DNA of 64,000 nucleotides from Alphaproteobacteria bacterium (GTDB taxonomy: Bacteria > Pseudomonadota > Alphaproteobacteria > Sphingomonadales > Sphingomonadaceae): the NCBI GenBank assembly GCA_018823325.1, contig JAHJIJ010000027.1, positions 124,001-188,000 of the forward strand, given 5' to 3'. The position numbers and the translations under genes are program-made. Under the pieces are notes generated by a model. It was not told the DNA's origin. It did no database searches and saw only the letters and a list, made by a program, of their open reading frames with translations. This document shows, one piece after another, positions 30,016 to 38,682 of the stretch. Each line of letters begins with the position of its first letter. Within the stretch, counting starts at the first letter, position 1.

Positions 30016-30459
30016 GTGGATCTCGACTTTCTGAAAGCGGAACACCAGGCGCTTGCTGATCTGCGCGAGCAACTTCTGGAAAAGATCGACACAGTCGCAG
30101 GCAGTGAGGCCGGTGCGATTCTCACGATCAGAGCGAGATTGAACCGCGTACTCGCTGGCCATCTCGCCAAGGAAGACCGCTTCATTTACCCTCGCCTGCT
30201 ATCTAGCTGCGACCCCGACGCTGCCGACCTCGCATCGCGCTTTCACAATGAAATGGGCGATCTTGGACTGGCCTGGACGGAATTGATGGCCGCATGGCCT
30301 GACGAACGAATTTCATCCGATCCCGAGGCGTTCAGCGCCGCGATCAGACCGGCACTTGCCGTGCTGGCCAGACGGATCGATTGTGAAGAGCAGCAACTCT
30401 ATCCGGCATTTCTCAGGATGATGGGCCGGGAAACGCCCGTTGACAGCGCGCAGCCCTAA
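30016..30459 (+). CDS. Hemerythrin-like (HHE) domain protein
   Basis: 147 residues from a GTG at 30016 with GGAGGG upstream; the frame is open further to a TTG at 29962. A four-helix pattern with EHQALADLRE, LAGHLAKEDRFIYPRL and the fourth-helix RIDCEEQQLYPAFL fits HHE proteins. Acidic and His ligands for a di-iron centre are present in helices 1-3, although the last helix has Arg where the classical His would be. Could sense oxygen, nitric oxide or iron. It converges on the XrtA-associated decarboxylase. Confidence 0.75.
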   Translation: MDLDFLKAEHQALADLREQLLEKIDTVAGSEAGAILTIRARLNRVLAGHLAKEDRFIYPRLLSSCDPDAADLASRFHNEMGDLGLAWTELMAAWPDERISSDPEAFSAAIRPALAVLARRIDCEEQQLYPAFLRMMGRETPVDSAQP

Positions 30460-30461
30460 AA

Positions 30462-31715
30462 TCAGTCGTTCCCGACCAACAGTTCAGTCGCGGGAAAATG
30501 GCCCAGAAAGGCGGATGGGCTCGCCGAAGCGCCATAAGCCCCCGCCATGAAGATCGCGACGATATCGCCGCGCGCCGCCGGTGGCAGAGCAACGGCCTCC
30601 CCCAGCCGATCAAGCGGCGTGCAGAGGCAGCCAACGACATGGACTGGGTCAGCCGCAGGCGCTGCGCTAAAGCGATTGGCGAGAGCAATCGGATAATTGC
30701 GGCGAACGACCGTTCCGAAATTGCCGCTGGCAGCGAGCTGATGGTGCAGTCCGCCATCCACAACGACAAAAGTCTCTCCCCGGCTCTGCTTCACCTCCAC
30801 CACACGGGTCAGGTAAACACCGGCCTCAGCAACGAGAAATCGGCCGAGTTCCAGCGCAAACCGGCTTTCGGCCAGAATGGCTGGTCTTGCGGCTAGCAGG
30901 TCCGCCAGTCCATTGCCGATCATCGTCAGATCGAGGGGTTGATCGCCCGAAAAATAGGGAACGCCAAAGCCCCCACCCAGATTGACGAGCGGCGGCGGGG
31001 CGCCAGCTTCATCGGACAGGCGAGCGACCAGTTCGATGGTCTCGGCCTGCGCCGAAAGGATCGCCCCGGCGTCCAGCGATTGTGAACCGGCAAAGACATG
31101 CCATCCGCGCCAGTCTGCTCCTGCCGAAATGATGCGCCGCGCCAGCGCGCCCGCACGATCAGCGTCCACGCCAAATGGCCGCGCACCGCCGCCCATCCGC
31201 ATGCCGGAGCCCTTGAGTTCGAAATCCGGATTGACCCGCACCGCAAGGCGCGGCCGAACGTTGCGACCGGCGGCAATGCTCAGCGCGCGTTCCGCCTCGC
31301 CTTCCGATTCCAGATTGATGGTCACTCCCGCATCCAAAGCGGCGGTAAGCTCCCTGTCGGTCTTTCCCGGCCCGGCGAAGCTGATCCGGCTCCCCTCGAG
31401 TCCTGTTTCCTGCGCTACCGCCAGTTCTCCGGCGGAGGCAATATCGAACCCGTCGACCAGCTCCTCCATCAGCGCCAACAAGGGCGGGAATGGATTGGCC
31501 TTCATCGCGTAATGAAGGTGGAGCCCTGCCGGCATGGCAGAACGCAGGTCCGCGACACGCCGGCGGAGCATCTGCGCATCATAGACGAAAAGCGGCGTCT
31601 CTCCGGCCTCGTCGACAAGGGCCGCAGCGCCCTGCCCGCCAAGGAGCAGCATGCCCTCTTCGCTCTCGAAGCCGGGCGGAATCGATCCCGTTGGCTTGAG
31701 CTTCAAGATCGTCAC
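30462..31715 (-). CDS. PLP-dependent decarboxylase, exosortase A system-associated
   Basis: 417 residues from a GTG at 31715 that overlaps the upstream ligase stop as GTGA. Fold type III, in the ornithine/diaminopimelate decarboxylase group: the PLP lysine is K72 in HYAMKANPFPPLL, then NLGGGFGVPYF, and GCLCTPLDRLG carrying the active-site Cys. The match with an acyl ligase and an ACP identifies the decarboxylase linked to XrtA/PEP-CTERM loci (TIGR03099 type as I recall). Its substrate is not established. Confidence 0.85.
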   Translation of the reverse strand: MTILKLKPTGSIPPGFESEEGMLLLGGQGAAALVDEAGETPLFVYDAQMLRRRVADLRSAMPAGLHLHYAMKANPFPPLLALMEELVDGFDIASAGELAVAQETGLEGSRISFAGPGKTDRELTAALDAGVTINLESEGEAERALSIAAGRNVRPRLAVRVNPDFELKGSGMRMGGGARPFGVDADRAGALARRIISAGADWRGWHVFAGSQSLDAGAILSAQAETIELVARLSDEAGAPPPLVNLGGGFGVPYFSGDQPLDLTMIGNGLADLLAARPAILAESRFALELGRFLVAEAGVYLTRVVEVKQSRGETFVVVDGGLHHQLAASGNFGTVVRRNYPIALANRFSAAPAADPVHVVGCLCTPLDRLGEAVALPPAARGDIVAIFMAGAYGASASPSAFLGHFPATELLVGND

Positions 31716-33256
31716 GGTGCATTCTCCATTGCCTGCGTCGCCAGAGCCACCCGGTCTACCTTCCCGTTGGGGTTGCGGGGCAACGCCATCAAAATCCTGA
31801 TCTCGGCGGGGTGCATGAAGTTGGGTAAGGTCTGGCGCAGCTGTGCGCTGAGACGTTCCGGCAGGGCGTCGCGATCGGCCTGGCACAGCGCCGCTTCACC
31901 GCGGACATAGAGCATAATTGCCTGGCCCAGGCGTTCGTCCGGTCGGCCGAGGGCACAGGCCTCGGCAACCCCGGCCACGGCAAGCGCTGCGTCTTCGATT
32001 TCGCTCGGACTGATGCGATTGCCCGCGCTCTTGATCATGGCGTCGTCACGACCGACGAACCGCAGCAGCCCTTCAGAATCGCGAATGACGGTATCGCCCG
32101 ACCACACCGCCATGCCGCCATAGACCGATGCCTCGGGCGCAGGTCGGAATCGCTCCGCGGTGCGGACGGGGTCCCGCCAATAGCCCTGGGCAACCAGCGG
32201 GCCGCAATGAACCAGCTCGCCTGCCTCTTCATCATCGCTCAGCGATCCATCGGGCCGCAACACCAGCACTTCGGCATCCGGAATGGCGCGACCGATGCTG
32301 TCGGGATGCGCATCCAGCATGGCGGGCGGCAGATAGGTCGAACGAAAAGCCTCGGTCAGGCCATACATGGCGACGATGTCAACGCCCGGAAAAGTCTCGC
32401 GCAGTCGCGCGATCAGCGGACGTGTGAGCGCCCCGCCGCTGTTGGTGATCCGACGCAACGAGGCCAGCGCCTCGGCGGGCCAGTCGATTTCCGTCAACTG
32501 CACCCAAAGCGGCGGAACGCCGGCCAAGGTCGTGATGCCGTGTACTGACGCGATTTTTGCGACCTCGCGTGGCAGCAGATAATCGAGCGGCACCACGCAG
32601 CCCCCCGCCCACCAGGTCGAAAACAGCTGGTTCTGCCCATAATCGAAGCTCAGCGGCAGCAATGCCAGCGTCCGGTCATCCACGCCCAGCCCGAGATAAG
32701 AGGCCACCGACCTCGCCCCGATCATCAGATTGGCGTGGCTGAGCATTACCCCCTTGGGACGCCCCGTCGATCCGGATGTGTAGAGGATCTCTGCCAGATC
32801 GTCAGGCTGGCCGTTGCCAGGCTCCATCCCGGTCGCAACGCCATCTTCCGCCACAGCGAGCAACTCGCTCTCTATAAGGAGGATGGTCCCACCTGGCACA
32901 TCGTCCTTGTCCAGCGTCCCCAGCCGCGCCGGCTGGGATATCAGCATCGCCGCCCCGCTATCCTGCAGGATATGCGCCACCTGGGCACGCTTGAGCAGCG
33001 GATTGATCGGCACATAGACATGCCCGGCCCGCGTGACGGCGAGCGGCAGCAGCGCCGCCAGAACGCCCTTGGGCAGCCATGCCGCAACCCTGCTTCCGCC
33101 CGGCAAGCCTTTGGCGGCGATGCCTTCTGTGAGCCTATGAGCCAGGCGCCCGACCATCGCTTCCATGGTCGCATAATCAATCGCGCCGAATTTGCCTGCC
33201 AAGGCGATGGCCGACGGTGCGCCCTGCTTGGTCAAATGGTCGAGCGGAGGAAGCAT
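31712..33256 (-). CDS. AMP-dependent acyl ligase, exosortase A system-associated
   Basis: 514 residues of the ANL superfamily. Motif ILYTSGSTGRPKGVMLSHAN binds AMP, followed by MYGLTEAFRSTYLP, SGDTVIRDSEGLLRFVGRDD and, near the C-terminus, the catalytic Lys in LPRNPNGKVDRVAL. Matches the TIGR03098-type ligase of exosortase A loci. It likely activates an acid and loads it on the adjacent ACP. Diverges from the ACP gene across 145 bp and is coupled to the decarboxylase by a 4-bp overlap. Confidence 0.88.
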   Translation of the reverse strand: MLPPLDHLTKQGAPSAIALAGKFGAIDYATMEAMVGRLAHRLTEGIAAKGLPGGSRVAAWLPKGVLAALLPLAVTRAGHVYVPINPLLKRAQVAHILQDSGAAMLISQPARLGTLDKDDVPGGTILLIESELLAVAEDGVATGMEPGNGQPDDLAEILYTSGSTGRPKGVMLSHANLMIGARSVASYLGLGVDDRTLALLPLSFDYGQNQLFSTWWAGGCVVPLDYLLPREVAKIASVHGITTLAGVPPLWVQLTEIDWPAEALASLRRITNSGGALTRPLIARLRETFPGVDIVAMYGLTEAFRSTYLPPAMLDAHPDSIGRAIPDAEVLVLRPDGSLSDDEEAGELVHCGPLVAQGYWRDPVRTAERFRPAPEASVYGGMAVWSGDTVIRDSEGLLRFVGRDDAMIKSAGNRISPSEIEDAALAVAGVAEACALGRPDERLGQAIMLYVRGEAALCQADRDALPERLSAQLRQTLPNFMHPAEIRILMALPRNPNGKVDRVALATQAMENAP

Positions 33257-33401
33257 CCAGCGCCCTTATCACGATCTTTCGAACCGTGGATAGCCAGCGC
33301 GCACGCGAGGCGTGGGCAGCAGGCCACAGTAGAGGACCTTCAGGATCTGAGGGCAATGCGCCCGCTTTCCAAACCCCCGGCAACCCGCTAGGGGGCCGAC
33401 G

Positions 33402-33707
33402 ATGCAGATGAGCCAGGATCGAGGGGGTGACGGCTCCCATAGTCGTGAGGCCAGCGATGCGTTGCGCGCATCCCTGGTAGAGGTGCTTGGACTGGAGGCG
33501 GAGCGGGTTGCGACGTTTGATGCCGGCACCGGACTGTTCGGCGCTCTGCCCGAACTGGATTCGATGGCCGTCGCGACCCTGCTCACCGATCTTGAAGACC
33601 GACTGACCATCGTGATCGATGATGACGATGTGGACGTGGAGAGCTTCGAGACGTTCGGTAGCCTCCACGCCATGCTGACCACCAAGCTGGCAGACAAGCA
33701 CCACTAA
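33402..33707 (+). CDS. Acyl carrier protein, exosortase A system-associated type
   Basis: 101 residues. The phosphopantetheine serine is S54 in the motif LDSMA (ELDSMAVATLL). Preceded by GTGLFGALP, typical of the XrtA-linked carrier proteins, and followed by the acidic helix IDDDDVDVESF. About 20 extra residues at the N-terminus compared with fatty-acid ACP. Presumably the partner of the divergent ligase. Confidence 0.85.
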   Translation: MQMSQDRGGDGSHSREASDALRASLVEVLGLEAERVATFDAGTGLFGALPELDSMAVATLLTDLEDRLTIVIDDDDVDVESFETFGSLHAMLTTKLADKHH

Positions 33708-33903
33708 TCGCCGCCACCCCCATTCCGCCATCGGCTGATGCAGGCGCGCAGTGCGCTGCATCGCGTCATAGCTTTGCATCAAACGCAATCGTTCAGCCGC
33801 GTTTTGCGTTTGTGAGGCCTGCCGCAGTGCAACATGATGGCGGCGAAAGAACAATGGGATGCTGGACAAGGCTCTTTTGTCAAACTCACAAAGGAGACTG
33901 TTC

Positions 33904-34197
33904 GTGAAGAATACTTTTTTTGCCGCCGCACTGCTTTCGCTTGCCGTCGTTTCACCGGCGCAGTCGAAGGAAGCCCCCAAGACCTTCACTTATGAAGGTG
34001 TGAGCTACAGCTACACCGTGACCGACTTGAGCGACAACCGTCGCATCATCGAAGGCCGCGCAACGCCAGGCTCGACCTTCCGGCTGGTCGTCTCCAACGG
34101 CCGCGTCGTCGGCAGTGCCAACGGCATGCCGGTTTCCTTCCGGGTGAAGGATGCCATCGCGCTGAACGACAGCCTCACCAAGGTTGCTTCACGCTAA
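33904..34197 (+). CDS. Small secreted protein of unknown function
   Basis: 97 residues from a GTG at 33904 preceded by AGGAG seven bases away; the longer frame to 33859 is unlikely. A clear signal peptide (KNTFFAAALLSLAVVSPAQS) precedes an all-beta domain of about 75 residues: YEGVSYSYTVTDLSDNRRII, GSTFRLVVSNGRVVGSANG, and PVSFRVKDAI. No cysteines, so no disulfides. Not recognised; the regular beta pattern suggests a small periplasmic fold. A strong terminator follows. Confidence 0.7.
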   Translation: MKNTFFAAALLSLAVVSPAQSKEAPKTFTYEGVSYSYTVTDLSDNRRIIEGRATPGSTFRLVVSNGRVVGSANGMPVSFRVKDAIALNDSLTKVASR

Positions 34198-34211
34198 GCA
34201 TCTCGTGACGC

Positions 34212-34287
34212 GCGTCCGGGGAAGTTCTCCGGGACGCCTGAAAAACGAAAAAGCCGGGCAGACCATTCAGGCTTGCCCGGCTTTTTC
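34212..34287. terminator. Strong bidirectional terminator
   Basis: A 14-bp perfect stem (GAAAAAGCCGGGCA at 34247-34260 and TGCCCGGCTTTTTC at 34274-34287) with a 13-base loop; T-runs on both strands. A second hairpin of GCGTCC/GGACGC type lies just upstream (34212-34237). Ends the secreted-protein gene and the convergent trxB. Confidence 0.92.
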
Positions 34288-34314
34288 TTGTTCCCCGCTC
34301 TGCGGCGACGTGCC

Positions 34315-35286
34315 TCAGGCCGGCACGTTTTCGCGCTGCGCTTCGAAATCGGCTTCCGCAAGGAAGCGCTCGGCATCCAGTGCCGCCATGCAGCCCATGC
34401 CAGCCGCCGTGACGGCTTGCCGGTAAATCTTGTCCGTCACATCGCCGGCCGCAAACACGCCGGGAATGCTGGTGTGGCTCGTGCCCTTTTCGACAAGCAG
34501 ATAGCCCTCATCCAGCGGCAGCTTGCCTTCGAACAATTCGGTGGCGGGTTTGTGGCCAATGGCCACGAAAGCGCCGTCCGTTGCAATGTGGCTCTTTTCA
34601 CCGGTCTCGGTGTCGACCAGATCGACGCCGACCAGTCCCTCCGGCTCGCCGCCGCCCACAAAGCGCTCGACGGCCTTGTTCCAGAGCACCTTGATGTTCG
34701 GATGCGCAAACAGCCGATCCTGCAAGATCTTCTCCGCACGCAGACTGTCGCGCCGGTGAATGAGCGTCACGTCGTGGCTGTGGTTCGTGAGGTACAGCGC
34801 TTCCTCGACTGCGGTGTTGCCGCCGCCGATCACCACCACCTTCTTGCCGCGATAGAAGAAGCCATCGCAGGTCGCGCAGGCCGAGACGCCCTTGCCCTGC
34901 AGCAGATGCTCACTCTCCAGGCCCAGCCATTTGGCTTGCGCGCCAGTCGCGATGACCAGCGTATCGCCATAATATTCGGTGCCACCGTCGCCGGTCAGTT
35001 TGAAGGGGCGCTTACTGAGGTCAACATCAACGATCTGATCGTACATCATCTGCGCGCCGACATGCTCGGCCTGGGCCTGCATTTCCTCCATCAGCCACGG
35101 CCCCTGGATGACATCCCGGAACCCCGGATAATTTTCCACGTCGGTCGTGATGGTGAGCTGGCCGCCCGGCTGCATGCCCTGCACCACAATCGGCGCCATG
35201 CCGGCGCGCGCCGCATAGATGGCAGCCGAAAGGCCGGCGGGGCCGGAACCGAGAATGATCATGCGCGAGCTGTGCGTAGCGGTCAT
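34315..35286 (-). CDS. trxB: Thioredoxin-disulfide reductase
   Basis: 323 residues from ATG 35286. FAD-binding GSGPAGLSAAIYAARAG near the N-terminus, the redox pair CATC in GVSACATCDGFFY, NADPH-binding VVVIGGGNTAVEEAL, and the C-terminal FAD block GVFAAGDVTDKIYRQAVTA. Reduces thioredoxin with NADPH. The frame stays open 23 codons further upstream, outside the family's usual start. Confidence 0.96.
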   Translation of the reverse strand: MTATHSSRMIILGSGPAGLSAAIYAARAGMAPIVVQGMQPGGQLTITTDVENYPGFRDVIQGPWLMEEMQAQAEHVGAQMMYDQIVDVDLSKRPFKLTGDGGTEYYGDTLVIATGAQAKWLGLESEHLLQGKGVSACATCDGFFYRGKKVVVIGGGNTAVEEALYLTNHSHDVTLIHRRDSLRAEKILQDRLFAHPNIKVLWNKAVERFVGGGEPEGLVGVDLVDTETGEKSHIATDGAFVAIGHKPATELFEGKLPLDEGYLLVEKGTSHTSIPGVFAAGDVTDKIYRQAVTAAGMGCMAALDAERFLAEADFEAQRENVPA

Positions 35287-35488
35287 GAGGGGAAATTTCC
35301 TTCGCGGACTGATTGCATCGTTGTTGCCGGTTCGACCGGCGACTCTTCCCTGCATTTAGGGACTGTGGCGCGGAACTCAACGGCTGCGCGCCTCAACGGG
35401 CCACTAGGCTGCGCCGCTGCTTGTCCGGTCCGCACAACTTGTTCATGGAAATGCGAGCAAGGGTAACCCGCCAACATCGGAAAACGCC

Positions 35489-36073
35489 GTGGATCATTCT
35501 GTTATTGCCGACCCCGCAATGGCGCGCGCTCTGCTTTCCGGCGAGAAGACGCAGATGCGGGTGCTTGCCGGAAGCGCCCTGGCGACATGCCAGCCCGGGA
35601 CGACGATCTGGGTGCGCGAAGCATGGATCGCGGGGCGAACTATCGATTTGCAGGACTATGTAACCACGCGGTCAAAGGCGCAGTTCGCAATTCTGTTCGA
35701 TGGGTGGCGGCAGTATCAGGCAGGATATGGCGTACCGGGGCGCCTTCCCCGCGAGGATGAGCAACGCTGGTTGCCACCCATGCAAATGCCGCGCTGGGCG
35801 GCGCGGATAGCGCTGGAGGTCACCTGGACGCGGCGCGAAACATTGCAGCAGATCACCCGCGCCGACATCCGCGCGGAAGGCGCCCGACCAAGATGGGGCG
35901 GCCTGCTCTGGCGCTGGCCTCCTCCCGTGCCTGGAATTCATGGCTCGGCGCGCACCGCCTTCGCCCGATATTGGGACACGCTGCATGCAACGCAGGGCGA
36001 ACGTTGGGAGGACAATCCGGACGTGGTGGTGCTGGGCTTCAGCCTACGCCAGGACGGCTCAACCGATCATTGA
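35489..36073 (+). CDS. ASCH/PUA-like domain protein of phage type
   Basis: 194 residues. The blocks AMARALLSGEKTQMRVL, GTTIWVREAWIAG, MPRWAARIALEVT, LQQITRADIRAEGA and FARYWDTL with NPDVVVLGF occur in the same order in small phage and prophage proteins with an ASCH (PUA-like, RNA-binding) fold. Those usually read KTQTRR and DRLWVRETW, so the likeness is strong. Here it stands alone in the chromosome. Function unknown; RNA or nucleotide-modification binding is inferred from the fold. Its last 15 bases overlap the 3' end of the convergent Anbu gene. Confidence 0.7.
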   Translation: MDHSVIADPAMARALLSGEKTQMRVLAGSALATCQPGTTIWVREAWIAGRTIDLQDYVTTRSKAQFAILFDGWRQYQAGYGVPGRLPREDEQRWLPPMQMPRWAARIALEVTWTRRETLQQITRADIRAEGARPRWGGLLWRWPPPVPGIHGSARTAFARYWDTLHATQGERWEDNPDVVVLGFSLRQDGSTDH

Positions 36074-36796
36074 GGGCAGCGAATCAAATCCGGCCTTGAG
36101 GACATCTCCCCATTGCCGGGAAATGGTTGAAAATTCAGTATCCTCTGCCTCAATCCTTCTACGGACACTGAACTCATACCGGTCCCGTGGGATGATACTG
36201 AGATCGAGCGGCATACCGACCGAAAGGTTGGACCGCAGCGTGGAATCCATCGAGACGCAGACCGCCTTCGCCGCATCGGACAGCGAGGTGGTGGGCTTGA
36301 TCATCCGGTCGAGGATCGGCTTGCCATATTTGTGCTCGCCGATCTGGAAGAACGGGGTGTCGGCCGTCGCCTCGATGAAATTGCCTTGCGAATAGACCAT
36401 ATACAGACGCGGCTTGCCGCCCTTGCGCTGGCCACAAACCAATATGCTCGCGCCGAGCGAAACCGGGCCAGCACTCATGCCTTCGCGCATTTCGGTCTGC
36501 ACAGCCTTCATCGCATCGCCCACGAGATGCGCGGCGCGGTGCATGGTGGCGCAATTGAGCAGCGTTTCCACCTCGGGATTGTCGACCGCATCCTTCATCG
36601 CGCGGGAGAGCTTGGTGCGGACTTCCTGCGTGACCGACAGATTGCCGGAGCAGAGCAGCGCAATCGCGCGCTCTCCCGGACGTTCGTAGGTGAACGTCTT
36701 GCGAAACATGCCGATATTATCGAGCCCGGCATTGGTTCGCGTGTCGGAAAGCATCACAAGGCCGGCCTCGACCCGCAATGCCACACAATAGGTCAT
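36059..36796 (-). CDS. Anbu (bacterial proteasome-like peptidase)
   Basis: 245 residues from ATG 36796. After Met removal the N-terminus is TYCVALRVEAGLVMLSDTRT, the Anbu form of the Ntn-hydrolase proteasome beta fold, in which Thr2 becomes the nucleophile with Asp17 or Asp18 and a Lys around residue 33 (FRKTFTY). Later segments LLCSGNLSVTQ and SLGASILVCGQRKGG fit the family. Anbu forms HslV-like rings or a helical assembly. It is the last gene of the ATP-grasp, alpha-E, transglutaminase, Anbu operon and presumably acts on a product of the others. Confidence 0.92.
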   Translation of the reverse strand: MTYCVALRVEAGLVMLSDTRTNAGLDNIGMFRKTFTYERPGERAIALLCSGNLSVTQEVRTKLSRAMKDAVDNPEVETLLNCATMHRAAHLVGDAMKAVQTEMREGMSAGPVSLGASILVCGQRKGGKPRLYMVYSQGNFIEATADTPFFQIGEHKYGKPILDRMIKPTTSLSDAAKAVCVSMDSTLRSNLSVGMPLDLSIIPRDRYEFSVRRRIEAEDTEFSTISRQWGDVLKAGFDSLPSMIG

Positions 36797-36839
36797 TCTC
36801 TGCCCCTTTGTCAGTTCAGCCCCGAGCCGCTCAACCGAC

Positions 36840-37679
36840 TCACTGTTGCGTTTGAGACTGTGCTGTATCCTCCGGGGGCAGACTGGCAATCTGAACGTCG
36901 TGGGACAATGTAGTTTCGCCGCCCGCAATCATCACGCCGCGAATTGGCGCGGCATCCGCGGCATCGAGGCCACAGCACAGGCGGACATGGCCATCGACCG
37001 GGCAGAGGCCAAGCGTGCTGTCAAAGCCGATCCAGCCAAGCCCTTCCACCCATGCTTCGGCCCAGGCGTGGGGGTCATGCTCGCTGTCCGGCCGCTCATC
37101 GTCACGCAGATAGCCAACCACGTAACGCGCTGGAATCATGAGACTGCGCGCAGCGGCGATGAAGACATGCGCCTGATCCTGACAGACACCCGATTTCTGC
37201 GCGAGCGCCTGAGCCGCTGTTGTTTCCATCGTGGTGCTGCCGGTACGGTACTCAATTTCGGCGTGGACCAGCTTGCACAGCGCATGAAGGCTGGAGAGCG
37301 GCCCCTGCTCGCTGCGCGCCCGCTGAGCCAGACCGGCGATCGCATCATCGATTTCCGTCAAGGGCGTCGCGCGCATAAAAAGCTGCGGCCGAACCGCACC
37401 GTGAGCGGGCTTGAGTACGCCAGCGCAATCGACCGTACGAACAGTCCCCTGCGAAACGATCTCCACGCGGTCCACGCGGCCGGGCGCGCGCCAAACGGCC
37501 TCGGCATCGCCATAACCGTTGGTGATCCATCGCTCGATCGGCACGTCATTGGCCGTGACGACCCAGTCTTCAACCGTTTGCGCGTTGCTGCTGGCTGGCT
37601 GCAGGCGCAGCCGCATGACGACGCCGCTGGCCTCTTCCTCATAGCGATACAGCGTCTCGTGCCGGATCGTGATCCGCAT
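36840..37679 (-). CDS. Transglutaminase-like cysteine peptidase family protein
   Basis: 279 residues. An N-terminal beta domain (MRITIRHETLYRYEEEASGV, about 1-110) precedes the transglutaminase fold with catalytic Cys166 (SGVCQDQAH), His204 (DPHAWAEAWV) and Asp220 (GFDST). This matches the bacterial transglutaminase family that is always encoded with alpha-E and ATP-grasp proteins. It probably cuts or forms an isopeptide or peptide bond. 43 bp upstream of Anbu and 18 bp downstream of the alpha-E gene. Confidence 0.9.
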   Translation of the reverse strand: MRITIRHETLYRYEEEASGVVMRLRLQPASSNAQTVEDWVVTANDVPIERWITNGYGDAEAVWRAPGRVDRVEIVSQGTVRTVDCAGVLKPAHGAVRPQLFMRATPLTEIDDAIAGLAQRARSEQGPLSSLHALCKLVHAEIEYRTGSTTMETTAAQALAQKSGVCQDQAHVFIAAARSLMIPARYVVGYLRDDERPDSEHDPHAWAEAWVEGLGWIGFDSTLGLCPVDGHVRLCCGLDAADAAPIRGVMIAGGETTLSHDVQIASLPPEDTAQSQTQQ

Positions 37680-37697
37680 GGCCTGATGGTCTCCAGC

Positions 37698-38630
37698 TCA
37701 GCCGAAATGATAGGCTTGTGCGATTTCGTGCCCAAGCGCGTTGCACTGGACAATCTTGTTCTGGACGGTTTCGTGCAAGCCCCGGCGGAAAATATCTCCG
37801 CTGTTCGCCTGTGCGAGCGTCTCGACCATCTCCTCGCTACGCAAATTGGCCGGCGTGCGCTGCCCGTGCCAGCTCGCCAGGCGTTGCAGGCGATAGGCCA
37901 TCTGGTCGAAGCAGTAGAGCGTGCTACGCGGGAACTGGCGATTGAGCATCAGGAAATCGGTGATCTGCGCCGGCGTATACGAACCACCGTAGACATGGTG
38001 ATACGCCCGGCTGCCAGAGAGCGCATGCAGCACGGAAGTCCATTGATAATGGTCGCGGTGCCCGCCAACCACTTCGGTCTCCGGCAGCAGCACATAATAT
38101 TTCACATCGAGCAGTCGCAGCGTCATCTGCGCGCGCTCCAGTGCCCCACCGACGCGCAGGAAGTCGTGCCCTTCGTTACGGAGCTGCCCGCTTTCCGTGG
38201 CACCACGGAAGATCATCGCGCGGGTTTTCACCCAATCGATGATCTCGGCAAACTCTCGCCTTGCATCGTTGACGCCGTACGTTTCCAGCTTGCGCCAACC
38301 CTCGTTGAGCGCTTCCCACATTTCCTGGGTGAGCGCGGTGCGCACTGACTTTCCGTTCTGTCGCGCCCGGGCGAGACAGGCGCGGATGGAAGCCGGATTG
38401 TCGGCATTGAGGATAAGATGCTCGACGATATCGGCCTCGCGGATGATCGCATCCTTGCCGAACACGTCCTCGCATTCCGTCACCTGCACGACCGAGCGCC
38501 ACTCGTCGCGCATGGTGGCGCCAGGGAGGATGGTCATGCGCTGGCCCATGGTGAGCAGCCGCGCGGTCGCCTCCGCGCGCTCCATGTAGCGGGCCATCCA
38601 GAACAGATTTTCAGCGGTGCGGCTCAGCAT
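37698..38630 (-). CDS. Alpha-E domain protein
   Basis: 310 residues, almost all helical. Opens MLSRTAENLFWMARYMERAE, the signature of alpha-E proteins, which are predicted to fold as a helical bundle and to partner the circularly permuted ATP-grasp enzyme. Other family blocks include MFRGATESGQL-like (MIFRGATESGQLRNEGHDFL) and RSTLYCFDQMAYRL. No catalytic activity has been shown; a role in holding the substrate or peptide for the ligase is inference. Confidence 0.9.
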   Translation of the reverse strand: MLSRTAENLFWMARYMERAEATARLLTMGQRMTILPGATMRDEWRSVVQVTECEDVFGKDAIIREADIVEHLILNADNPASIRACLARARQNGKSVRTALTQEMWEALNEGWRKLETYGVNDARREFAEIIDWVKTRAMIFRGATESGQLRNEGHDFLRVGGALERAQMTLRLLDVKYYVLLPETEVVGGHRDHYQWTSVLHALSGSRAYHHVYGGSYTPAQITDFLMLNRQFPRSTLYCFDQMAYRLQRLASWHGQRTPANLRSEEMVETLAQANSGDIFRRGLHETVQNKIVQCNALGHEIAQAYHFG

Positions 38631-38682
38631 GAGCGGCCTCCCATCTCATAAGATCTCAGCCCGCACGCCACCTCCCCGCCCC

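Noticed and set aside
35489-36073. Possible prophage remnant around the ASCH-like gene.
   Set aside because: No integrase, capsid, tail or lysis gene and no attachment repeat nearby; only the single gene looks phage-related.
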